The position numbers were made by a program, and so were the translations under genes. Positions 5,646 to 5,721 of a stretch of 5,721 nt of DNA are shown here, one piece after another. Numbering within the stretch: position 1 is the first letter of the stretch; each line of letters starts with the position of its first letter. A model generated the notes under the pieces. That model was not told the origin of the DNA and searched no databases. It was given only the letters and a program-made list of their open reading frames with translations. Origin of the DNA: Succinimonas sp963628765 (GTDB lineage Bacteria; Pseudomonadota; Gammaproteobacteria; Enterobacterales; Succinivibrionaceae). The DNA is taken from NCBI GenBank assembly GCA_963628765.1, contig CAVGFV010000144.1, forward strand, positions 1-5,721, in the 5' to 3' direction.

Positions 5646-5721
5646 GAATTATTTTCTAACATGTTATGAAGGGGACTTCTATAAATTAACTTTTTTGCGA
5701 TGTCCCAATGTTAAAACACAC

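Overview
The window reads as AT-rich, gene-sparse DNA from a Gram-negative bacterium. A lipoprotein signal peptide, type VI secretion (T6SS) spike genes, Shine-Dalgarno leaders and a KefF-like flavoprotein together suggest a gammaproteobacterium, perhaps host-associated. The genus cannot be fixed from the sequence alone. All five genes I support lie on the minus strand, so the transcriptional order runs from high to low coordinates.

Layout in order of transcription. (1) 5553-5721 is an upstream region with three AGTT-type half-sites spaced exactly 11 bp apart. (2) 5552-4995 encodes a KefF/MdaB-like NAD(P)H-dependent flavin oxidoreductase. (3) 4994-4459 is a 536-bp gap with no convincing gene. 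Its lipoprotein-proximal end holds a probable promoter, an operator-like dyad with a partial repeat, and a hairpin between a good Shine-Dalgarno and the start codon. (4) 4458-3607 encodes a DUF2799-type lipoprotein with an extra Cys-rich C-terminal half. (5) 3606-3487 is a short gap with a perfect 9-bp inverted repeat. (6) 3486-1414 is vgrG, the T6SS spike trimer. (7) 1411-836 encodes a DUF6931-type protein 2 nt after vgrG. (8) 804-502 encodes a PAAR tip protein with a very strong ribosome binding site. (9) 472-435 is a clear intrinsic terminator closing the operon. (10) 434-1 has no convincing gene but holds two long imperfect hairpins. One of them, read on the minus strand, is followed by a T-run and could end a small RNA.

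Functionally, vgrG, the DUF6931 gene and PAAR form a compact spike-loading operon. VgrG is the gp27/gp5-like spike, PAAR sharpens its tip, and the middle protein has no known biochemical role; its fixed position suggests an adaptor, chaperone or cargo. None of the three carries an obvious toxin domain, and no toxin/immunity pair follows before the terminator. The structural T6SS genes (sheath, baseplate, membrane complex) must lie elsewhere if the system is functional. The lipoprotein and the oxidoreductase appear to be separate transcription units, though read-through from the lipoprotein gene into vgrG cannot be excluded.
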